A DNA stretch of 64,000 nucleotides from Magnetovibrio blakemorei (lineage in GTDB: Bacteria; Pseudomonadota; Alphaproteobacteria; Rhodospirillales; Magnetovibrionaceae), in the NCBI RefSeq assembly GCF_001746755.1, contig NZ_MCGG01000067.1:1-64000 (forward strand), read 5' to 3'. This document shows, one piece after another, positions 29,842-40,623 of the stretch. A program made the position numbers and the translations under genes. Each line of letters begins with the position of its first letter. Position 1 is the first letter of the stretch. The notes beneath the pieces are model-generated. The model had not been told where the DNA came from, did no database searches, and saw only the letters and a program-made list of their open reading frames with translations.

Positions 29842-30867
29842 ATGCGCTATTCCATAGGCCCCGTTGAACTGAGCAGCAATGTCATGCTGGCACCCATGGC
29901 GGGCGTCACCGACATGCCCTATCGACGCCTGGTCAAATCCTTTGGCGTGGGCTTGGTGGTGTCGGAGATGATTGCATCCAAGGCCATGATTTACGCCAAT
30001 AAAAAGACGCTCCGCATGTCTACGGGGTGCGCCGACGAGTTCCCTATGGCGGTCCAGTTGGCGGGCACCAATCCTGAAGATGTGGCCGAGGCGGCCAAAC
30101 TGAACGAAGACCGCGGCGCGGCGATTATCGACCTCAACATGGGCTGTCCGGCGAAAAAGGTGGTGAACCATTATTCCGGTTCGGCCCTGATGAAGGACGA
30201 ACTGCTGGCGGGACGCATTATGGAAGCCGCCGTGAAAGCGGTCAGTCTGCCGGTCACCTTGAAAATGCGCACGGGCTGGGACGACGCCAACCGTAACGCC
30301 CCGAATTTGGCGCGCATCGCCCAAGAATGCGGCATTCAGTCGTTGGTGGTTCATGGCCGAACCCGCTGTCAAATGTATCGCGGGCACGCCGATTGGGACT
30401 TTATCGGTGAAGTCAAAGACAGTGTCTCCATTCCCGTGACGGGCAATGGCGACATCAACACGTTTGATGATGCCGAAGTGATGTTTCAAAGCTCCCATGC
30501 CGACGGCGTGATGATTGGCCGCGGCACCTATGGACGGCCGTGGTTCCCGTCGCAAATCGAGCACTTCCTTAAAACCGGCGAAAGGATGCCCGACCCCAGT
30601 TTGGAAGATCAAATGAACATCATCTTGCGCCATTACGACACCATGCTGTCGCACTATGGTAAAGAGCTGGGGATGCGCAATATGCGCAAGCATATTGCGT
30701 GGTATTCCAAAGGCTTGCCGGGGTCTGCTGAGTTTCGTTCTGAGGTGTTTACGTGTAATGATCCGTTGGGTGTTCCCGACTTTATTCGCGCTTTTTTCGA
30801 ACCGTTGATTGAGCTGGGCATTACGCCGGACGCGCAAGCTTCCAACACCAAAAGCAAGGCTGCGTAA
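29842..30867 (+). CDS. dusB: tRNA-dihydrouridine synthase (NifR3/DusB)
   Basis: The 341-residue FMN enzyme reduces uridines in tRNA. Motifs are LAPMAGVTDMPYRRLVKSFG, DLNMGCPAKKVV with the catalytic Cys, KMRTGWDD, VVHGRTRCQMY and GVMIGRGTYGRPW. In alphaproteobacteria it was named nifR3 because it leads the ntrBC operon, as here: its TAA is followed immediately by the ntrB ATG. Confidence 0.95.
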   Translation: MRYSIGPVELSSNVMLAPMAGVTDMPYRRLVKSFGVGLVVSEMIASKAMIYANKKTLRMSTGCADEFPMAVQLAGTNPEDVAEAAKLNEDRGAAIIDLNMGCPAKKVVNHYSGSALMKDELLAGRIMEAAVKAVSLPVTLKMRTGWDDANRNAPNLARIAQECGIQSLVVHGRTRCQMYRGHADWDFIGEVKDSVSIPVTGNGDINTFDDAEVMFQSSHADGVMIGRGTYGRPWFPSQIEHFLKTGERMPDPSLEDQMNIILRHYDTMLSHYGKELGMRNMRKHIAWYSKGLPGSAEFRSEVFTCNDPLGVPDFIRAFFEPLIELGITPDAQASNTKSKAA

Positions 30868-32046
30868 ATGGGAAAACGCGTTTTTCAGTTTCTGCCGACG
30901 CGCTCCACCAACAATGCGTGTTTTGAGCCGGGCGCGATCCTCAACGCCCTGGGAAGCGCCGTTTTGGTGATCGCTGGCGATGACAATTTGCTGTACGCCA
31001 ACGCCGCCGCCGAGCAATTGTTCGCCCGCAGTCGTTCAAGCCTGTCACACGCCACCATCACCGATTTGCTGCCCAGCGACAGTCCCGTTTTTGAATTGAT
31101 CGGGCAGGTGCGCGGCGGTATGAGCGCCATCACCGAACACGGTTTGACCTTGGATACCCCCAAAACCGGTTTGCGTTTGGTCAATGTTCAAGCTGCACCG
31201 ATGATCGAAGTCACGGGTGCGGTGGTGTTGTCTTTTCAAGAACGCGCCATCGCTGATCAAATCGACCATCGTTTGACCCACAGAGAAGCCACCCGTTCGA
31301 TTGCGGCGATGTCGGCCATGATGGCTCATGAAGTCAAAAACCCGTTATCCGGCATTCGCGGTGCCGCACAGTTGTTGGAAACGAACGCTTCTGAAGCCGA
31401 TCAAGAACTCACCCAGCTGATCCAGGACGAAGTCGATCGCATCAAGGTTTTGGTGGAGCGCATGGAAGTCTTGTCCGAAAGCGCCCCCATCAAAAGCGGT
31501 CCGGTGAACATTCATCAGGTGCTCGACCGGGTTCGGCGCATCGCCGAAAACGGTTTTGGCAAGCATGTGCGTTTTATGGCCGAATACGATCCGTCGCTGC
31601 CGCCGGTATCGGGAAATCGCGATCAATTGATCCAGGTGTTTTTGAATCTGATTAAAAATGCCTGTGAAGCGGTGCCTGAAGAGGGCGGCGAAGTGCGCAT
31701 GAAAACGTCCTACCAACACGGCGTGCGGTTTGCCATGCCGGGCTCCATGAGCCGTGTGCATCTGCCCATGTCGGTGACCATCGAAGACAACGGTCCCGGC
31801 ATTACACCCGAAATGCATGATCATCTGTTTGACCCGTTTGTCACCACCAAGCCCAAAGGTACCGGATTGGGGTTGGCTTTGGTGGCTAAAATTGTCGGCG
31901 ACAACGGTGGCGTCATTGATTTTAAAAGCAGGCCCGGTCGCACGGAATTTCGCCTGCTTTTGCCCATGTCTAAAGAACCATTGCCTGCGGAAGAGTTGAA
32001 CGAGCCCGTCGGTGCCCCTACAAATCAAGGAAACTTTGACGCATGA
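30868..32046 (+). CDS. ntrB: Nitrogen regulation sensor histidine kinase NtrB
   Basis: The 392-residue soluble kinase has a PAS-like sensor (about 20-130), a phospho-accepting H-box [23 protein letters not shown] and an ATPase domain with [20 protein letters not shown] and [10 protein letters not shown]. It controls NtrC in response to nitrogen status through PII. It lies directly after dusB and overlaps ntrC by 4 bases. Confidence 0.95.
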   Translation: MGKRVFQFLPTRSTNNACFEPGAILNALGSAVLVIAGDDNLLYANAAAEQLFARSRSSLSHATITDLLPSDSPVFELIGQVRGGMSAITEHGLTLDTPKTGLRLVNVQAAPMIEVTGAVVLSFQERAIADQIDHRLTHREATRSIAAMSAMMAHEVKNPLSGIRGAAQLLETNASEADQELTQLIQDEVDRIKVLVERMEVLSESAPIKSGPVNIHQVLDRVRRIAENGFGKHVRFMAEYDPSLPPVSGNRDQLIQVFLNLIKNACEAVPEEGGEVRMKTSYQHGVRFAMPGSMSRVHLPMSVTIEDNGPGITPEMHDHLFDPFVTTKPKGTGLGLALVAKIVGDNGGVIDFKSRPGRTEFRLLLPMSKEPLPAEELNEPVGAPTNQGNFDA

Positions 32047-33482
32047 GTGCTGGCTCCACCATTTTGATCGCCGACGACGATGCCTCCATCCGCACGGTGC
32101 TGGAACAAGCCCTGACCCGGGCTGGCTATCGGGTGCGCACCACGTCGAATGCTTCGACGCTGTGGAACTGGGTGTCGGCGGGCGACGGCGATTTGGTCAT
32201 CACCGATGTGGTTATGCCGGACGAAAATGGTCTCGATCTGGTGCCGCGTATTTTGAAGCTGCGGCCCAACTTGCGCATCATCGTCATGAGCGCGCAAACC
32301 ACCATCCTTACAGCCGTCAAGGCCGCCGAACGCGGCGCTTTTGAATACCTGCCAAAACCTTTTGATATCAATGAGGTGGTGTCTGTTGTTCGCAGAGGGC
32401 TTGAGGCCAGTAAGCCCGCCAAGCCGATGACCCAGCATCCCGATGACGAAGAAGGCTTGCCGTTGATCGGTCGATCCGTGGCGATGCAGGCGATCTATCG
32501 CTCGATTGCGCGTTTGATGCGCACGGACTTGTCGGTGATCATCAGCGGCGAGTCCGGTACCGGTAAAGAGCTGGTCGCACGTGCTTTGCATGAGTATGGC
32601 GCCCGGCGCAACAAACCGTTTGTGGCCGTCAACATGGCGGCAATCCCGCGCGATTTGATCGAATCAGAGCTGTTCGGTCATGAAAAAGGCGCGTTTACGG
32701 GGGCCACCAACCGCAGCGTCGGACGCTTTGAACAGGCCCAAGGCGGGACGTTGTTCTTGGATGAAATCGGCGATATGCCATTGGAAGCGCAAACGCGGCT
32801 GTTGCGGGTGCTGCAAGAAGGCGAATACACGACGGTCGGCGGGCGCACACCGATCAAAACCAACGTGCGCATCATTGCCGCCACCCACCGCGATTTAAAA
32901 CAGCTCATTCGCCAAGGTATTTTCCGCGAAGATCTGTATTTCCGCTTGAACGTTGCCCCGGTTCGCTTGCCGGCCTTGCGCGAACGCGTTGAGGACGTGC
33001 CTGAGTTGATCCGCCATTTTCTCGCCCAAGCGGCGTCGGAAGGGTTGCCGTGGAAAACCATCGCCCCCAAAGCGATGGAGCGCTTAAAGCGCCACACCTG
33101 GCCCGGCAACGTGCGCGAACTGGAAAACATGGTCAAACGCTTGGCCGCGCTGTGTGCGGAAGAAGAGGTGAGCTTAGAGACCATCGACCTGGAATTGGCG
33201 GAAGCGCCTCCCAGCACGCCCGACCACGACGAAGGTGGTTTGTCGCAGTCGGTTGAGCGCCACGTGAAAGCCTATTTTGATGCTCACGGCGACAGTCTGC
33301 CATCTCCGGGGCTTTATGATCGCATTCTGCGCGAGGTGGAGCGTCCGTTGTTGCAGTTGACGTTGGATGCGACACGTGGCAACCAGGTTCGTGCCGCAGA
33401 TGTTTTGGGCTTAAATCGCAATACGTTGCGCAAAAAAATTCGTGATTTGGATATTCCCGTTGTGCGGGGCGTGACAAAATAA
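32043..33482 (+). CDS. ntrC: Nitrogen regulation response regulator NtrC
   Basis: The 479-residue sigma-54 activator has a receiver ([14 protein letters not shown]), a AAA+ domain ([16 protein letters not shown], the sigma-54-contacting GAFTGA loop in [18 protein letters not shown], and [10 protein letters not shown]) and a C-terminal Fis-type HTH ([20 protein letters not shown]). All elements for open-complex formation are intact. It should activate ammonium-assimilation genes. Confidence 0.96.
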   Translation: MSAGSTILIADDDASIRTVLEQALTRAGYRVRTTSNASTLWNWVSAGDGDLVITDVVMPDENGLDLVPRILKLRPNLRIIVMSAQTTILTAVKAAERGAFEYLPKPFDINEVVSVVRRGLEASKPAKPMTQHPDDEEGLPLIGRSVAMQAIYRSIARLMRTDLSVIISGESGTGKELVARALHEYGARRNKPFVAVNMAAIPRDLIESELFGHEKGAFTGATNRSVGRFEQAQGGTLFLDEIGDMPLEAQTRLLRVLQEGEYTTVGGRTPIKTNVRIIAATHRDLKQLIRQGIFREDLYFRLNVAPVRLPALRERVEDVPELIRHFLAQAASEGLPWKTIAPKAMERLKRHTWPGNVRELENMVKRLAALCAEEEVSLETIDLELAEAPPSTPDHDEGGLSQSVERHVKAYFDAHGDSLPSPGLYDRILREVERPLLQLTLDATRGNQVRAADVLGLNRNTLRKKIRDLDIPVVRGVTK

Positions 33483-33520
33483 TGTTGATGAATTGACGCT
33501 CAGGTGTTGAAAGAGCTTTT

Positions 33521-35830
33521 ATGAACAAGCCACCTTCAACTCAATCCTACCCTGCCGACAAAAGTTGGCGCGACAAGCTCTCGCGCGTGTTGGTCAGCCG
33601 TCGTTTGGCGTTTGTGCTGGCGAGTTGCGCCATCGGCTTGGGCATTGCGACGTTTGGACTGTTGACGGGCACGTCGAGCGGCACCGGCACCCCTGATCCC
33701 GTCACACTTCAGATCCTGTTGGCCGCGGATTTGGTTATTTTCTTGCTGTTGGCACTGGTGATTGCGCATCGATTGGTGCGGATGTGGGTGCAGCGTCGGG
33801 AAGGCATGGCGGGTGCCGCGTTGCATGTGCGTTTGGTGGTGATGTTTTCCCTGCTGGCGGTGACGCCGGCCATTTTGGTGACGATCTTCGCCGCGCTGTT
33901 TTTGAATTTCGGCTTCAACGCGTGGTTCAGCGAACGGGTGCGCACCGCCGTTGATGCTTCGCAAGCCGTGGCCAGTGCGTATTTTGACGAACACATTCAA
34001 AATATTCGCGCTGACGTGTTGGCCATGGCCAATGACCTGAACCGCGATCAGGCGGTCCTTTCGGCCAATTCCCGTTTGTTGGAACGGGCGTTATCCAAAC
34101 ATGCAATCGAGCGCAACTTGACCGAAGCCACTGTTTTGGATGGCAGCGGGCAAATCATGGCGCGATCAGAATATTCCATTTTATCGTTGGAAATCGGCCG
34201 CATGCCGCCAGGGGCGCTGGAACGCGCGGATCGGGGCGAATTGGTGATCCTCACAGCGCCCAACGCCGACCAAGTCCGCGCCCTGGTGCGATTGGAACGT
34301 TATATCAGCGCTTATTTGCTGGTGGGGCGCTTTGTCGACGCCAAGGTGCTGAGCAATATGGAAAGCGTGCGCACGGCGTCACAGACCTATCTGCGTCTGG
34401 AAGAAAGCAGCGGTAAAATCCAGGTCAGCTTTGTCGCCATTTTTGCCCTGGTTTCTCTGCTGTTGTTGTTGGCAGCGGTGTGGATCGGAATGACCTTGGC
34501 CAACCAAATGGCGCGACCCATTTCCAATTTGATTGAGGCCGCAGACCGGGTTTCATCGGGGGATCTGGAACACCGTGTGCCGATTGACGACACCATTGGT
34601 GAAATCGGTTCCTTGTCATTGGCCTTCAACGCCATGACCAGTCAGCTTGAGGCGCAGCAAGAGGGCTTGATGCAGATGAACCGAACCTTGGATGAACGCC
34701 GTCGGTTTACCGAAACGGTGTTGTCGGGGGTGTCTGCGGGGGTTGTCGGTTTGGATACGGATGGCCGCATCAACCTGCCCAATCGCACAGCCAGTATGTT
34801 GTTGGGCACGGATTTGCAAGAGGCCTGTGGCTTGCACCTGGCTCAGGTGGCTCCGGAAATGGCTGAAGTTGTGGCGCTTGCCATGGATCACCCCGAACGC
34901 ATTGCGCAATCGGAAGTGACCATCACCCGCGACGGCCACGCCCGCGCCTTGATCGTTTCGGTCGCCGCCGAGCAGTTGGAAGGCGCTGTGTTTGGCTATG
35001 TTTTGACCTTTGACGACATTACGGAACTGCAATCGGCACAACGCAAAGCCGCTTGGTCCGGGGTGGCGCGGCGCATCGCTCATGAAATCAAAAATCCGCT
35101 GACCCCCATCCAGTTGGCGGCGGAACGCCTGAAACGCAAATACTTGAAGCAAATTGTCGACGATCCGGAAACGTTTGTAACCTGCACCGACACCATCATT
35201 CGCCAAGTTGAAGATTTGGGCCGTATGGTTGATGAGTTTTCATCCTTTTCGCGCATGCCTCAGGCCGTGCTGAAGCCGGAAAATCTGTCGGAGCTGTGCC
35301 GCCAAACTCTGTTTTTGGAACGGAACCGCTCTCAAAGCATACAGCTGGAAGACGAACTGCCTGAACACGACGTCAAGATCGAGTGTGATGCGCAGCAAAT
35401 ATCTCGGGTTTTGACCAATGTCTTGAAAAACGCTTCCGAGTCGGTGAGCGAACGCATGGAAAATGAGGGCGAGCAGGCCCAACCCGGAGCCATAAAGTTT
35501 GTTTTGTCGCAACAAAACACCCTGCAAGGATTTCGTACGACCATTGTCGTGGAAGACAACGGAACCGGGCTTCCCGAGACGGATTTGGTGCGCTTGACGG
35601 AACCTTACGTGACCACGCGCGCCAAGGGCACGGGTTTGGGGCTCGCGATTGTGAAGAAAATCATGGAAGATCATGGCGGTGATCTGATACTTGAAAACAG
35701 ACCAGAAGGCGGGGCGCGGGTCATCTTGACGCTGCCGCCACAAGATACGCTAAACGCTAACGACCCTCAAAACACACAGGGCGTTGACACCAAACAAGCC
35801 GACGACACTGTCGCGCAAGCTGGCGAGTAG
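33521..35830 (+). CDS. ntrY: Membrane sensor histidine kinase NtrY
   Basis: The 769-residue kinase has three or four N-terminal membrane helices (within residues 28-130), a periplasmic segment, another helix near 305-325, a HAMP domain (MARPISNLIEAADRVSSGDLEHRV), PAS (about 385-495), the H-box RRIAHEIKNPLTPIQLAAERL and an ATPase domain with VEDNGTGLPETD and KGTGLGLAI. It pairs with NtrX and reports nitrogen or redox state. Its 3' end runs to 8 bases before ntrX. Confidence 0.95.
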   Translation: MNKPPSTQSYPADKSWRDKLSRVLVSRRLAFVLASCAIGLGIATFGLLTGTSSGTGTPDPVTLQILLAADLVIFLLLALVIAHRLVRMWVQRREGMAGAALHVRLVVMFSLLAVTPAILVTIFAALFLNFGFNAWFSERVRTAVDASQAVASAYFDEHIQNIRADVLAMANDLNRDQAVLSANSRLLERALSKHAIERNLTEATVLDGSGQIMARSEYSILSLEIGRMPPGALERADRGELVILTAPNADQVRALVRLERYISAYLLVGRFVDAKVLSNMESVRTASQTYLRLEESSGKIQVSFVAIFALVSLLLLLAAVWIGMTLANQMARPISNLIEAADRVSSGDLEHRVPIDDTIGEIGSLSLAFNAMTSQLEAQQEGLMQMNRTLDERRRFTETVLSGVSAGVVGLDTDGRINLPNRTASMLLGTDLQEACGLHLAQVAPEMAEVVALAMDHPERIAQSEVTITRDGHARALIVSVAAEQLEGAVFGYVLTFDDITELQSAQRKAAWSGVARRIAHEIKNPLTPIQLAAERLKRKYLKQIVDDPETFVTCTDTIIRQVEDLGRMVDEFSSFSRMPQAVLKPENLSELCRQTLFLERNRSQSIQLEDELPEHDVKIECDAQQISRVLTNVLKNASESVSERMENEGEQAQPGAIKFVLSQQNTLQGFRTTIVVEDNGTGLPETDLVRLTEPYVTTRAKGTGLGLAIVKKIMEDHGGDLILENRPEGGARVILTLPPQDTLNANDPQNTQGVDTKQADDTVAQAGE

Positions 35831-35837
35831 GGGCATC

Positions 35838-37241
35838 ATGGGCCAGGACATTCTCATTGTTGACGATGAAGCGGATATCCGCTCTTTGGTCGCTGGAATT
35901 TTGGAAGATGAAGGCTTCAAACCGCGCGAAGCCGGTTCCGATGCGCAAGCGTTCGAGATGATCGAAACGCGCCGCCCCAGCCTGATCTTGCTCGACATTT
36001 GGCTGCAAGGCAGTCAAATGGACGGCCTGCAAATCCTGGCGGCTGTAAAAAAACGCCACCCCAATCTGCCGGTGGTGATGATGAGCGGTCACGGCACCAT
36101 CGAAACCGCCGTGAAAGCGTTGAAAGACGGCGCCTATGACTTCATCGAAAAGCCGTTTAAATCGGATCGCATGATCATGGTGGTGCGCCGCGCCATCGAA
36201 GCGGCCCGTTTGCGACGTGAAAACGAAGAATTGCGGCTGCGCACCGATGCCGACGACACCTTGGTCGGCACGTCTTCGGCCATTTCCCATGTGCGTCAAG
36301 CCATCGAACGGGTGGCTCCGGCCAATTCGCGGGTGCTGATTTCGGGACCCAGCGGATGCGGCAAAGAGGTTGTGGCGCGTATGCTACATGACCGATCCGC
36401 GCGTGCGGCGGCGCCGTTTGTGGTGGTCAACTGCGCCACCATGGAACCGGGACGTCTGGAAATTGAACTGTTCGGCACCGAAACGCCGGCGGAAGACAAT
36501 GAAGGCGGGCGCAAGGTGGGCTATTTTGAAGCCGCGCACATGGGCACGCTGTTTCTCGATGAAGTGACCGATATGCCCTTGGAAACCCAGGGGAAGATTG
36601 TTCGCGTGCTGCAAGAACAAATTTTCGAGCGGGTCGGCGGCACCACCAAAGTCGAGGTCGACGTGCGGGTTGTCGCCAGCGCGACGCGTTCCATTCAAGA
36701 CGAAATCAGCGCCGGACACTTTCGCGAAGATTTGTATTATCGCTTGTCCGTTGTGCCCATACAGGTGCCGCCGCTGAAGGCGCGCCGCGAAGACATTCCG
36801 ATGCTGGCCGCGCACTTTATCGGCCAGGCGTCGCGTCGTTCGGGGCAGCCGCGCCGCGTGCTGTCCGAAGACGCCATCGCCGCGTTGCAGGCCCATGACT
36901 GGCCGGGCAATGTGCGGGAATTGAAAAACATCATCGAACGGTTGCTGATTATGGCACCGGGCGGCACCAACGATCCGATCCGGGCAGAAAGCTTACCCAG
37001 CGAAGTGCTGTCCGGTTCTCTGGCCGCTGCGGGGGTGAATGGCGGTAGTGAAGTGATGGGCTTGGCGCTGAAACAAGCCCGTGAAACCTTTGAACGCGAT
37101 TATTTGCACGCCCAAATCACCCGATTTGACGGTAATATCTCGCGCACGGCCGAATTTGTCGGTATGGAACGGTCTGCCCTGCATCGAAAACTGAAGTCCT
37201 TAGGGCTTGGCGGTGAGGATGGGGCGAAGAAAGTTGAATGA
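35838..37241 (+). CDS. ntrX: Response regulator NtrX
   Basis: The 467-residue regulator has a receiver (LILLDIWLQGSQMDG), a AAA+ domain with Walker A-like ISGPSGCGKEVVARML and FLDEVTDMP, and a Fis-like HTH (NISRTAEFVGMERSALHRKLKSLG). The GAFTGA sigma-54 loop is absent: the place reads FGTETPAEDNEGGRKVGYFEAA. This matches the NtrX subfamily and implies it does not remodel sigma-54 holoenzyme in the classical way. AGGGG before the ATG at 35838 decides the start over an upstream frame inside ntrY. Confidence 0.93.
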   Translation: MGQDILIVDDEADIRSLVAGILEDEGFKPREAGSDAQAFEMIETRRPSLILLDIWLQGSQMDGLQILAAVKKRHPNLPVVMMSGHGTIETAVKALKDGAYDFIEKPFKSDRMIMVVRRAIEAARLRRENEELRLRTDADDTLVGTSSAISHVRQAIERVAPANSRVLISGPSGCGKEVVARMLHDRSARAAAPFVVVNCATMEPGRLEIELFGTETPAEDNEGGRKVGYFEAAHMGTLFLDEVTDMPLETQGKIVRVLQEQIFERVGGTTKVEVDVRVVASATRSIQDEISAGHFREDLYYRLSVVPIQVPPLKARREDIPMLAAHFIGQASRRSGQPRRVLSEDAIAALQAHDWPGNVRELKNIIERLLIMAPGGTNDPIRAESLPSEVLSGSLAAAGVNGGSEVMGLALKQARETFERDYLHAQITRFDGNISRTAEFVGMERSALHRKLKSLGLGGEDGAKKVE

Positions 37242-37304
37242 GCGAACGGTGAGCGTTCAGCGGAACGCTGATCAATGGCTTAAACGAGTCGAAAGGTTCT
37301 TGGC

Positions 37305-38681
37305 ATGAAAGTTGTCGTCTGCGGCGCTGGGCAGGTGGGGTTCCACATTGCACAGCATTTATCGCGTGAAAACAATGACGTCACCGTGATTGATCAGTCA
37401 CCGGAACTGGTGCGGCGGATTTCCGACACCTTGGATGTACAAGGGGTGATCGGTCACGCTTCGCGTCCCGATATTTTGGAACGGGCCGGAACCGCGGACG
37501 CGGATATGATCATCGCCGTGACCGCCGCCGACGAAGCCAATATGGTGGCGTGTCAGGTGGCGCATTCGTTGTTTGGCGTGCCGACCAAGATCGCGCGCAT
37601 CCGCGCTCAGGCTTATTTGCAACCCATGTGGGCCAATTTGTTTTCCCGCGAACACATGCCCATTGATGTGATCATTTCCCCGGAAATTGAGGTCGCGCGC
37701 GCCATTCAACGCCGTTTGACGGTTCCAGGTGCGTTTGAAATGATCCCCTTGGTCGATCATAAGGTCAAGCTGTTGGGGGTGCGCTGTGGAGCAGCTTGTC
37801 CTTTGCTCAACACGCCTTTGCGTCAAATCACCCAGCTGTTTCCGGACCTGTCCATCACCGTCATCGGTTTGGTTCGAGACGGCGAATTTGTCCTGCCCGA
37901 TGCCGACAGCCAGATGATGCCGGGCGACAGCGTGTATTTTGTCGTCGATGCGGAAAAACAAGACCGCGCCATGGCGGCATTTGGCCATGATGAGCAAGAA
38001 GCCCGCCGTTTGGTCATCTTTGGTGGCGGCAATATCGGTTTGTTTTTGGCCGAAGAGTTGGAAGCCTCCGACAACCATTACAACGTCAGGCTTATCGAAT
38101 GGAGCCCGGAACGGGCCAGTCTGTGTGCCAGTCGCTTGAAAAAGACCATGGTTATTCAAGGCGATGCGCTGGACAAACAAATTATGGAAGAAGCCAACGT
38201 GGCGATGACGGAAACCGTGATCGCGGTGACCAACGATGACGAGATTAACATTTTGTCGTCACTGTTGGCCAAGCGCGAAGGGGCCAAGCGCGCCATCACA
38301 TTGATCAACAAGGGCGAATACGAAACCTTGATCGGGTCGTTGGGTATTGATGTGGTGGTTGACCCGCGCAACATCACCGTTTCGACGATCATCCAGCATG
38401 TGCGCCGGGGGCGTATTCATTCGGTCCACACGCTGGGCGAAGGTTTTGGCGAATTGATTGAAGCCGAAGCGTTGGAAACATCGCCGATGGTCGGCAAACC
38501 GCTGAAAGAAGCTGACCTGCCGGCAGGTATGGTGATTGGTGCCGTGGTGCGCGACGATGTGGTCATCAGCCCGCGCGGCAATACGGTCATTCGCGCCAAG
38601 GACCGGGTGGTGGTGTTTGCCGCAAGCGATATCATTTCCCAGGTTGAAAAAATGTTCTCCGTCCAGCTTGAGTATTTCTAA
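37305..38681 (+). CDS. trkA: Trk potassium uptake regulator TrkA
   Basis: The 458-residue peripheral membrane protein has two RCK units, each with an NAD-binding Rossmann fold (VVCGAGQVGFHIAQHLS near residue 3 and LVIFGGGNIGLFLAEELE near 232) followed by a TrkA-C domain. It gates the Trk/Ktr potassium channel. No trkH/trkG lies in the window. Location after ntrX is standard in alphaproteobacteria. Confidence 0.96.
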   Translation: MKVVVCGAGQVGFHIAQHLSRENNDVTVIDQSPELVRRISDTLDVQGVIGHASRPDILERAGTADADMIIAVTAADEANMVACQVAHSLFGVPTKIARIRAQAYLQPMWANLFSREHMPIDVIISPEIEVARAIQRRLTVPGAFEMIPLVDHKVKLLGVRCGAACPLLNTPLRQITQLFPDLSITVIGLVRDGEFVLPDADSQMMPGDSVYFVVDAEKQDRAMAAFGHDEQEARRLVIFGGGNIGLFLAEELEASDNHYNVRLIEWSPERASLCASRLKKTMVIQGDALDKQIMEEANVAMTETVIAVTNDDEINILSSLLAKREGAKRAITLINKGEYETLIGSLGIDVVVDPRNITVSTIIQHVRRGRIHSVHTLGEGFGELIEAEALETSPMVGKPLKEADLPAGMVIGAVVRDDVVISPRGNTVIRAKDRVVVFAASDIISQVEKMFSVQLEYF

Positions 38682-39539
38682 ATGGCAACGTCTTACGTTA
38701 ATGGGCGTTATGTCCTGCATGGCAATGCCTTTGTGCACATCGAAGATCGGGGTTTTCAATTTGGCGACGCCATCTATGAAGTGTTTGCCGTTCAAGGTGG
38801 AACCCTCATCGACGAAGAGGGCCATTTAGATCGCATGGAGCGGTCTTTGGCCGAGCTGGCTATTCCCGAACCCATGAGTCGTGCGGCCCTGAAAGTGGTC
38901 ATGCGTCATCTTTTGCGCCTCAATAAGATCACCTATGGCGGGCTTTATCTGCAAATCACCCGGGGAGTTGCCAAACGCGACTTCACCGCGCCGGTTGGCA
39001 TTGAACCGACCGTCGTGATGACCGCCAAACGTCTCAAACCGTTTAACATCCAAGCCGCACTTCAAGGCATCAAAGTGATCACCACGCCAGATCTGCGCTG
39101 GAAACGCTGCGATATCAAAACCGTACAACTGGCGGCCGGGGTGATGAGCAAAACCGCTGCGCACCTTCAAGGGGCAGGGGAAGCGTGGCTGGTGGATGAA
39201 ACGGATCACGTCACCGAAGGATCGGGTTCGAACGCTTGGATCGTCAGTGCAGACGGATTGCTGATCACGCGTCACGCCGACACGGCGATTTTGGGGGGCA
39301 TCACCCGCCAAACGATCTTGAAACTGGCCGCGCAAAACGGCTTGAAGGTGGTCGAGCGGGCGTTCAGCGTGACTGAGGCCAAAGCGGCACGTGAAGCCTT
39401 CACCACGTCGTCGACCTTGATGGTGCGCCCGGTGGTTCAGATTGACGACATACCGATAGGCGAAGGCGCGTGTGGACCGTTTTGTCAGCAGCTTATTGAA
39501 TGGTATGGGGCCTATTTGCAACAAGGCTCTCCATTATGA
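38682..39539 (+). CDS. dat: D-amino-acid transaminase (fold-type IV PLP enzyme)
   Basis: The 285-residue aminotransferase class IV protein has the PLP lysine in RWKRCDIKTVQLAAG, plus FQFGDAIYEVFAVQGGTLID and EGSGSNAWIV. The RCDIK motif and length fit D-alanine transaminases that make D-glutamate or D-alanine for peptidoglycan. A branched-chain or aminodeoxychorismate-lyase role cannot be excluded. Its stop overlaps the following HAD gene by 4 bases. Confidence 0.88.
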   Translation: MATSYVNGRYVLHGNAFVHIEDRGFQFGDAIYEVFAVQGGTLIDEEGHLDRMERSLAELAIPEPMSRAALKVVMRHLLRLNKITYGGLYLQITRGVAKRDFTAPVGIEPTVVMTAKRLKPFNIQAALQGIKVITTPDLRWKRCDIKTVQLAAGVMSKTAAHLQGAGEAWLVDETDHVTEGSGSNAWIVSADGLLITRHADTAILGGITRQTILKLAAQNGLKVVERAFSVTEAKAAREAFTTSSTLMVRPVVQIDDIPIGEGACGPFCQQLIEWYGAYLQQGSPL

Positions 39540-40198
39540 ATGCCCCGGCCTTTGCCCATCCCAAGGCCATCATCTTTGACTGGGACAACACCTTGGTCGA
39601 CAGTTGGGTGGTCATTCAAGATGCCCTGAACACAACGTTTCGCCAATTTGATGTGCCCGAATGGACCTTTGAGGAAACCAAAACGCGGGTGGCGAAATCC
39701 ATGCGCGACAGCTTTCCCGAAATTTTCGGCGATCAGTGGGAAGCGGCGGGCAAGGCCTTTTACGCTCATTTTGAATCCATCCATCTTGAGCGTCTAACGC
39801 CCTTATTGGGGGCCGCAGAAATGCTTGCTCAACTGGACGCTCGAGGCATCTATCTGGGGGTCGTCAGCAACAAGACCGGCAATCTTTTGCGCGCCGAGGC
39901 GCAACAGCTGGGCTGGGACCGGCATTTTGGCCAGATCATTGGGGCCATGGATGCGCCCCGCGACAAACCTGCTGCCGATCCGGTTTTTATGGCTTTGGAC
40001 GGCAGCCAAGTCGCGCCGGGAGCCGACGTTTGGTTTGTCGGCGATGCCAGGGTCGATCTGGAATGCGCGCTCAATTCAGGGTGTACACCCGTATTGATTC
40101 GCCCAGAAGCGCCTCTGCCGGGTGAGTTTGAAGGGGCCTTGCCCGCATTATATTTCGATGCACCACAAGGGCTTTCCAATTTCGTCAAGAACCTGTAA
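39536..40198 (+). CDS. HAD-superfamily hydrolase, phosphoglycolate phosphatase-like
   Basis: The 220-residue protein has HAD motif I IIFDWDNTLVDSW, motif II LGVVSNKTG, a motif III Lys in DAPRDKPAADPVFMAL, and motif IV VWFVGDARVDLECALNSGC. An alpha-helical cap lies between motifs I and II, as in Gph/PgmB-type phosphatases. The substrate is not determined. Start coupled to the dat stop (ATGA). Confidence 0.87.
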   Translation: MNAPAFAHPKAIIFDWDNTLVDSWVVIQDALNTTFRQFDVPEWTFEETKTRVAKSMRDSFPEIFGDQWEAAGKAFYAHFESIHLERLTPLLGAAEMLAQLDARGIYLGVVSNKTGNLLRAEAQQLGWDRHFGQIIGAMDAPRDKPAADPVFMALDGSQVAPGADVWFVGDARVDLECALNSGCTPVLIRPEAPLPGEFEGALPALYFDAPQGLSNFVKNL

Positions 40199-40362
40199 TG
40201 TCAGGGTTCCATCTGGGGGGGCCTTCATAGTGGGGCGATAAAAAGGGGAAACAATCCTCTCGCTTCTTCTCCGCATATTTGGCCTACATGGAAAAAAAAT
40301 AATGGCTCTGATTCCGTTTCCGGCGGGTCTTGGCTGATAATGTTGTAAGTAAGGAAGCAACC

Positions 40363-40617
40363 ATGGCTTCGGAAAAATCACAAAACGTTCAAGACGTGTT
40401 TCTCAATCACATTCGCAAACAAAAAACACCCATCACCGTCTTTTTGGTGAACGGCGTTAAGCTTCAGGGCATCGCGACGTGGTTTGATAACTTCTCGGTG
40501 CTGTTGCGCCGCGATGGGCACACCCAGCTTGTTTACAAGCACGCGATCTCGACCATTATGCCGTCACAGCCCATCCAGCTGTTCGAGCCGGAAACGGCAG
40601 ACGACGTAGAGGAATGA
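40363..40617 (+). CDS. hfq: RNA chaperone Hfq
   Basis: The 84-residue Sm-like protein has the Sm1 motif [28 protein letters not shown] and the Sm2 motif [13 protein letters not shown]. It forms hexamers that pair sRNAs with mRNAs. The C-terminus is short and acidic (ETADDVEE), typical of alphaproteobacteria. AAGGAAG before the ATG at 40363 supports the start. It is followed by hflX, the usual partner. Confidence 0.97.
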   Translation: MASEKSQNVQDVFLNHIRKQKTPITVFLVNGVKLQGIATWFDNFSVLLRRDGHTQLVYKHAISTIMPSQPIQLFEPETADDVEE

Positions 40618-40623
40618 CATACT

